From the NCBI RefSeq assembly GCF_947623445.1, contig NC_135240.1:10602001-10666000 (forward strand): DNA of 64,000 nt. The letters run 5' to 3'. The translations under genes were made by a program, and so were the position numbers. The notes under the pieces were generated by a model. The model ran no database searches and was not told where the DNA came from. It worked only from the letters and a program-made list of their open reading frames with translations. The stretch is from Clavelina lepadiformis (taxonomy: Eukaryota > Chordata > Ascidiacea > Aplousobranchia > Clavelinidae). This document shows positions 61,501-64,000 of this stretch, in pieces (positions within the stretch are counted from its first letter, which is position 1; each line of letters opens with the position of its first letter).

Positions 61501-64000
61501 ACGACGTAAGTCTATTTCATAATTTACAAGTAACAAATAACGATTTCTATCTTACTTTGCTTAAGAGCTGTGTAATCGTCCTGCTGTAATATTATGTCAG
61601 AAACCGTTTACACTAACGTATAGGTCTATTATCTTTTATTCACACTTCAAACTTGCAGCTCTTTTATATTGAAAAAGTTACATTTCCTAAACGTTTTACC
61701 GAAACTGCAATTCATATAACTATATTCCTTTACAGTTGTGGAATTGAATATTTACAGTAGAGCTTCAAAGTTTTATAGAACATATGTCTACAGAAGTTCG
61801 ATCACCTTTAAAAGTCCGATGTTTGTTTACATACTGTAGCATAAAGCTGATTACCATGTACGGTAACTCATTCAAAAACGGCAAATATCCTTAGTTAAAA
61901 ATAATTAGATGAATAAGTAATTATGCAGCTTGTAACCAATATCATTTGCAAAGAAGTAACTGATGAAGAAACCACATGACAGGTAACCATATTCATGTAT
62001 TGAACAAGTAACCGGTAACCAGCTTCACGCCGGTATACTTTAGACTGAAACGTCAGAAATGTACAGTATATCCTAATCATACATTCGACTTTTCAAGGGA
62101 AAACAGTAACACTAATAATAATTAATTAATCTACAGAAGCGCGAGTGACAAAGGAATTACTACGTCACTCCAACACTATCGTATAGATAGAATATCGATT
62201 AGTTTTGTCTATTTCAAGGCTTGTTGTTTATTTTGAACAACTAGTCGTTTATGTTGACTTGATGCCACCTATCGGCTCCGCGACTGACGATTAAAGAAAT
62301 GCATTGCAGTTAAATTTTATTCCGATTGGTTTACAGATTCATTTCTCTCTTCCGCAGACATTTCAGCTGCATTTGGATCTTGATCCACTCTTTCCATTAC
62401 CTAAAAATTCAACTTGAGCTTTAGTTGTTTGTTTTATTTATATTTAAAGATAAAAGCACGGTTATCACCAAACTTGTAGTGAAATTAAGCTAATGATCAT
62501 AAAAGGTGGTGTACACGCACTACAACCAGTCTACTAATTTTTCCTTCCTAATACGAGTTTAAGTTACTTCAAAAATATAGGTAGCGCCTATTTCAGAAGC
62601 AAAATTGTACATTCAGACCGTTTTCCTTTTTTAAATATTAATTTGACTGAACTAACCAACTCACTGACACACTATCTAAACAACCAAATGACTAACAATT
62701 TGGTATTTAAATTATAATCGAGTTAACTAGACTCAAGCAAAGTGACTCTATGACATACGAGGTATGTCCAAAACGTATTCGACTTTATTTTTATGAAGCC
62801 GGGTATAGTGGCTACATTTCACTGAAGTCTCGCATGACGAGGCTCGTTTTTGAAAAAGGGCGGTTAGGTGATGAGAAAAGATATACAAAAGTTTATTCTC
62901 GCCATTTGGGATACAACTGAAGTTAGAATAGAATTAAAAGGTGGATTTGGTTAGTTTAGGTTAACTTACTATGCTATATTAACATTGGAGTCGAGAAAAA
63001 ATATGAACATAGCTACGAAAGTCCTTTTTTCCGGTGACATAGACATAGTGACAACTTATTGTCCCACCACAAGTAATGTCGAGCAAGCAAAACGTTTTCA
63101 ATCGAATGTGATTACAACCTTCCTATACGCATGTAAAAAACTTTTTTACCCGATCAACAGTGTCTTTATCTCTCTTTATTGTCTTGGATTGGATGTGTAA
63201 GATAAGCTAAAGCAGTGATTTCCAACCGCTGTTTAGCGGCAGGACTGAGCCATGAGAAATCATGAAGAATGAGAGGCACTGGCAGATTATCCAGTTTCAC
63301 TTGATTGCAGAAACCAGAGATTAAAATGCTATGGTTCCCAAATACTGAAACCTTCGCAAACCCGGACAAATTAGAGTTAAGTACCGACAGCTAAGTATAG
63401 CCACTTGCTGCATATTATACATAATGGCATATCTGTGCTGCCACGTTCGCAACCTGACATCCCCATCGCAATGATTGTTTGCAGACGAAACCATCAAAAA
63501 AGAAATACTGTGCTGTACTACCTAGAGTCGGAGACTATGGCACTGTATAGTTGTTCTAGGCCTACATTCCACGTACTGCAATTTACAGCCTTCGTGAGGT
63601 TACATGTGCGTCACAAGCGTTCAAACAAGTGGGTGGTGAAGGATTGCCAAGGTCACCACAACAATGCGCCCGCTCTTACCGCCTATATACGGCCCTACAC
63701 GTAATCCGAACTTTTCTCATTAGTTTTTTATCCTCTTTGTCAGTTTTTATTCCTAGTCAGTTTTTTCATTCTTTAGAGTCTAGACCAGGGCGTCTTAAAC
63801 AATTTGGTTCTGCGACCCCTACTTTAGAAATGAAACTTCTATGCGACTCCTTGAGGGCCTATACGTTAATGATGTTAAAACAATGAACGTTCAATGACAA
63901 ATCTCAAGTGGTATTTTTGACTAAAACACACTTTGGCAAAATCATACAAGTGCACGCAACCCACTGAAGTACAGTAACTGTAGCCTGGAGTAATAAAAGA
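58582..64000. other. Intergenic DNA upstream of the SLC6 gene
   Basis: No gene is supported. The longest frames (58841-59212, 63405-63704 plus) have no recognisable domain. Possible transposon debris: a mariner-like end around 62757-62790 (ACGAGGTATGTCCAAAACGT) and hAT-like starts at 63215 (CAGTGATTTCCAACCGC) and about 63787 (CAGGGCGTCTTAAAC with GCGACCCC). None has a matching second end that I can define. Confidence 0.5.

Noticed and set aside
62753-62900. Mariner-like sequence starting ACGAGGTATGTCC
   Set aside because: Only one end resembles a mariner terminal repeat; no second end, TA duplication or transposase frame could be found.
63215-63870. hAT-like starts CAGTGATTTCCAACC and CAGGGCGTCTTAAAC
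   Set aside because: No matching opposite ends or 8-bp duplications inside the window, so no element could be delimited.

Overview
The window is eukaryotic nuclear DNA. It is AT-rich, genes are split into many short exons with GT-AG introns, and coding matches are to animal families. Compact genes, short introns and the mix of families suggest an invertebrate deuterostome, most likely a tunicate (ascidian). That assignment is inference from style and gene content; no species-specific marker was identified.

Eight genes could be assembled exon by exon, and each model closes in frame. From left to right: (1) 5720-10300, minus, the beta-1 subunit of soluble guanylate cyclase, 15 coding exons. 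(2) about 11975-18751, minus, an MSL3-like chromodomain/MRG-domain chromatin protein, 16 or 17 exons. (3) 23263-40940, plus, a tandem array of four paralogous genes (called vwA-A, -B, -C and -D here). Each encodes a secreted protein with a signal peptide, a low-complexity stalk, a small cysteine module (missing in B), a cysteine loop next to a furin-type site, and a cysteine-rich von Willebrand A (VWA) domain. An orphan copy of the cysteine-module exon lies between A and B, and a VWA-like fragment lies after D. (4) 44028-47278, plus, the high-affinity choline transporter SLC5A7, 9 exons. (5) 49286-58581, minus, an SLC6 Na+/Cl--dependent transporter of the taurine/GABA/betaine group, 14 exons.

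The genes do not form an obvious single pathway. The two transporters are the only functionally related neighbours, and they are convergent. The most unusual part is the VWA array. It has one gene architecture with shared intron phases, but the stalks have been rebuilt from different microsatellites and minisatellites in each copy. It also has a conserved cysteine-loop/furin signature and mosaic similarity between copies.

Intergenic and intronic DNA holds small non-autonomous DNA transposons. These include two hAT-like elements with recognisable 8-bp target duplications, a nest of inverted-terminal-repeat elements in MSL3 intron 1, and a dispersed repeat present at both ends of the window. 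No retrovirus-like or Polinton-like element, CRISPR array, rRNA or convincing tRNA was seen. The right end (58.6-64 kb) and the left end (0-5.7 kb) show no gene that can be supported.
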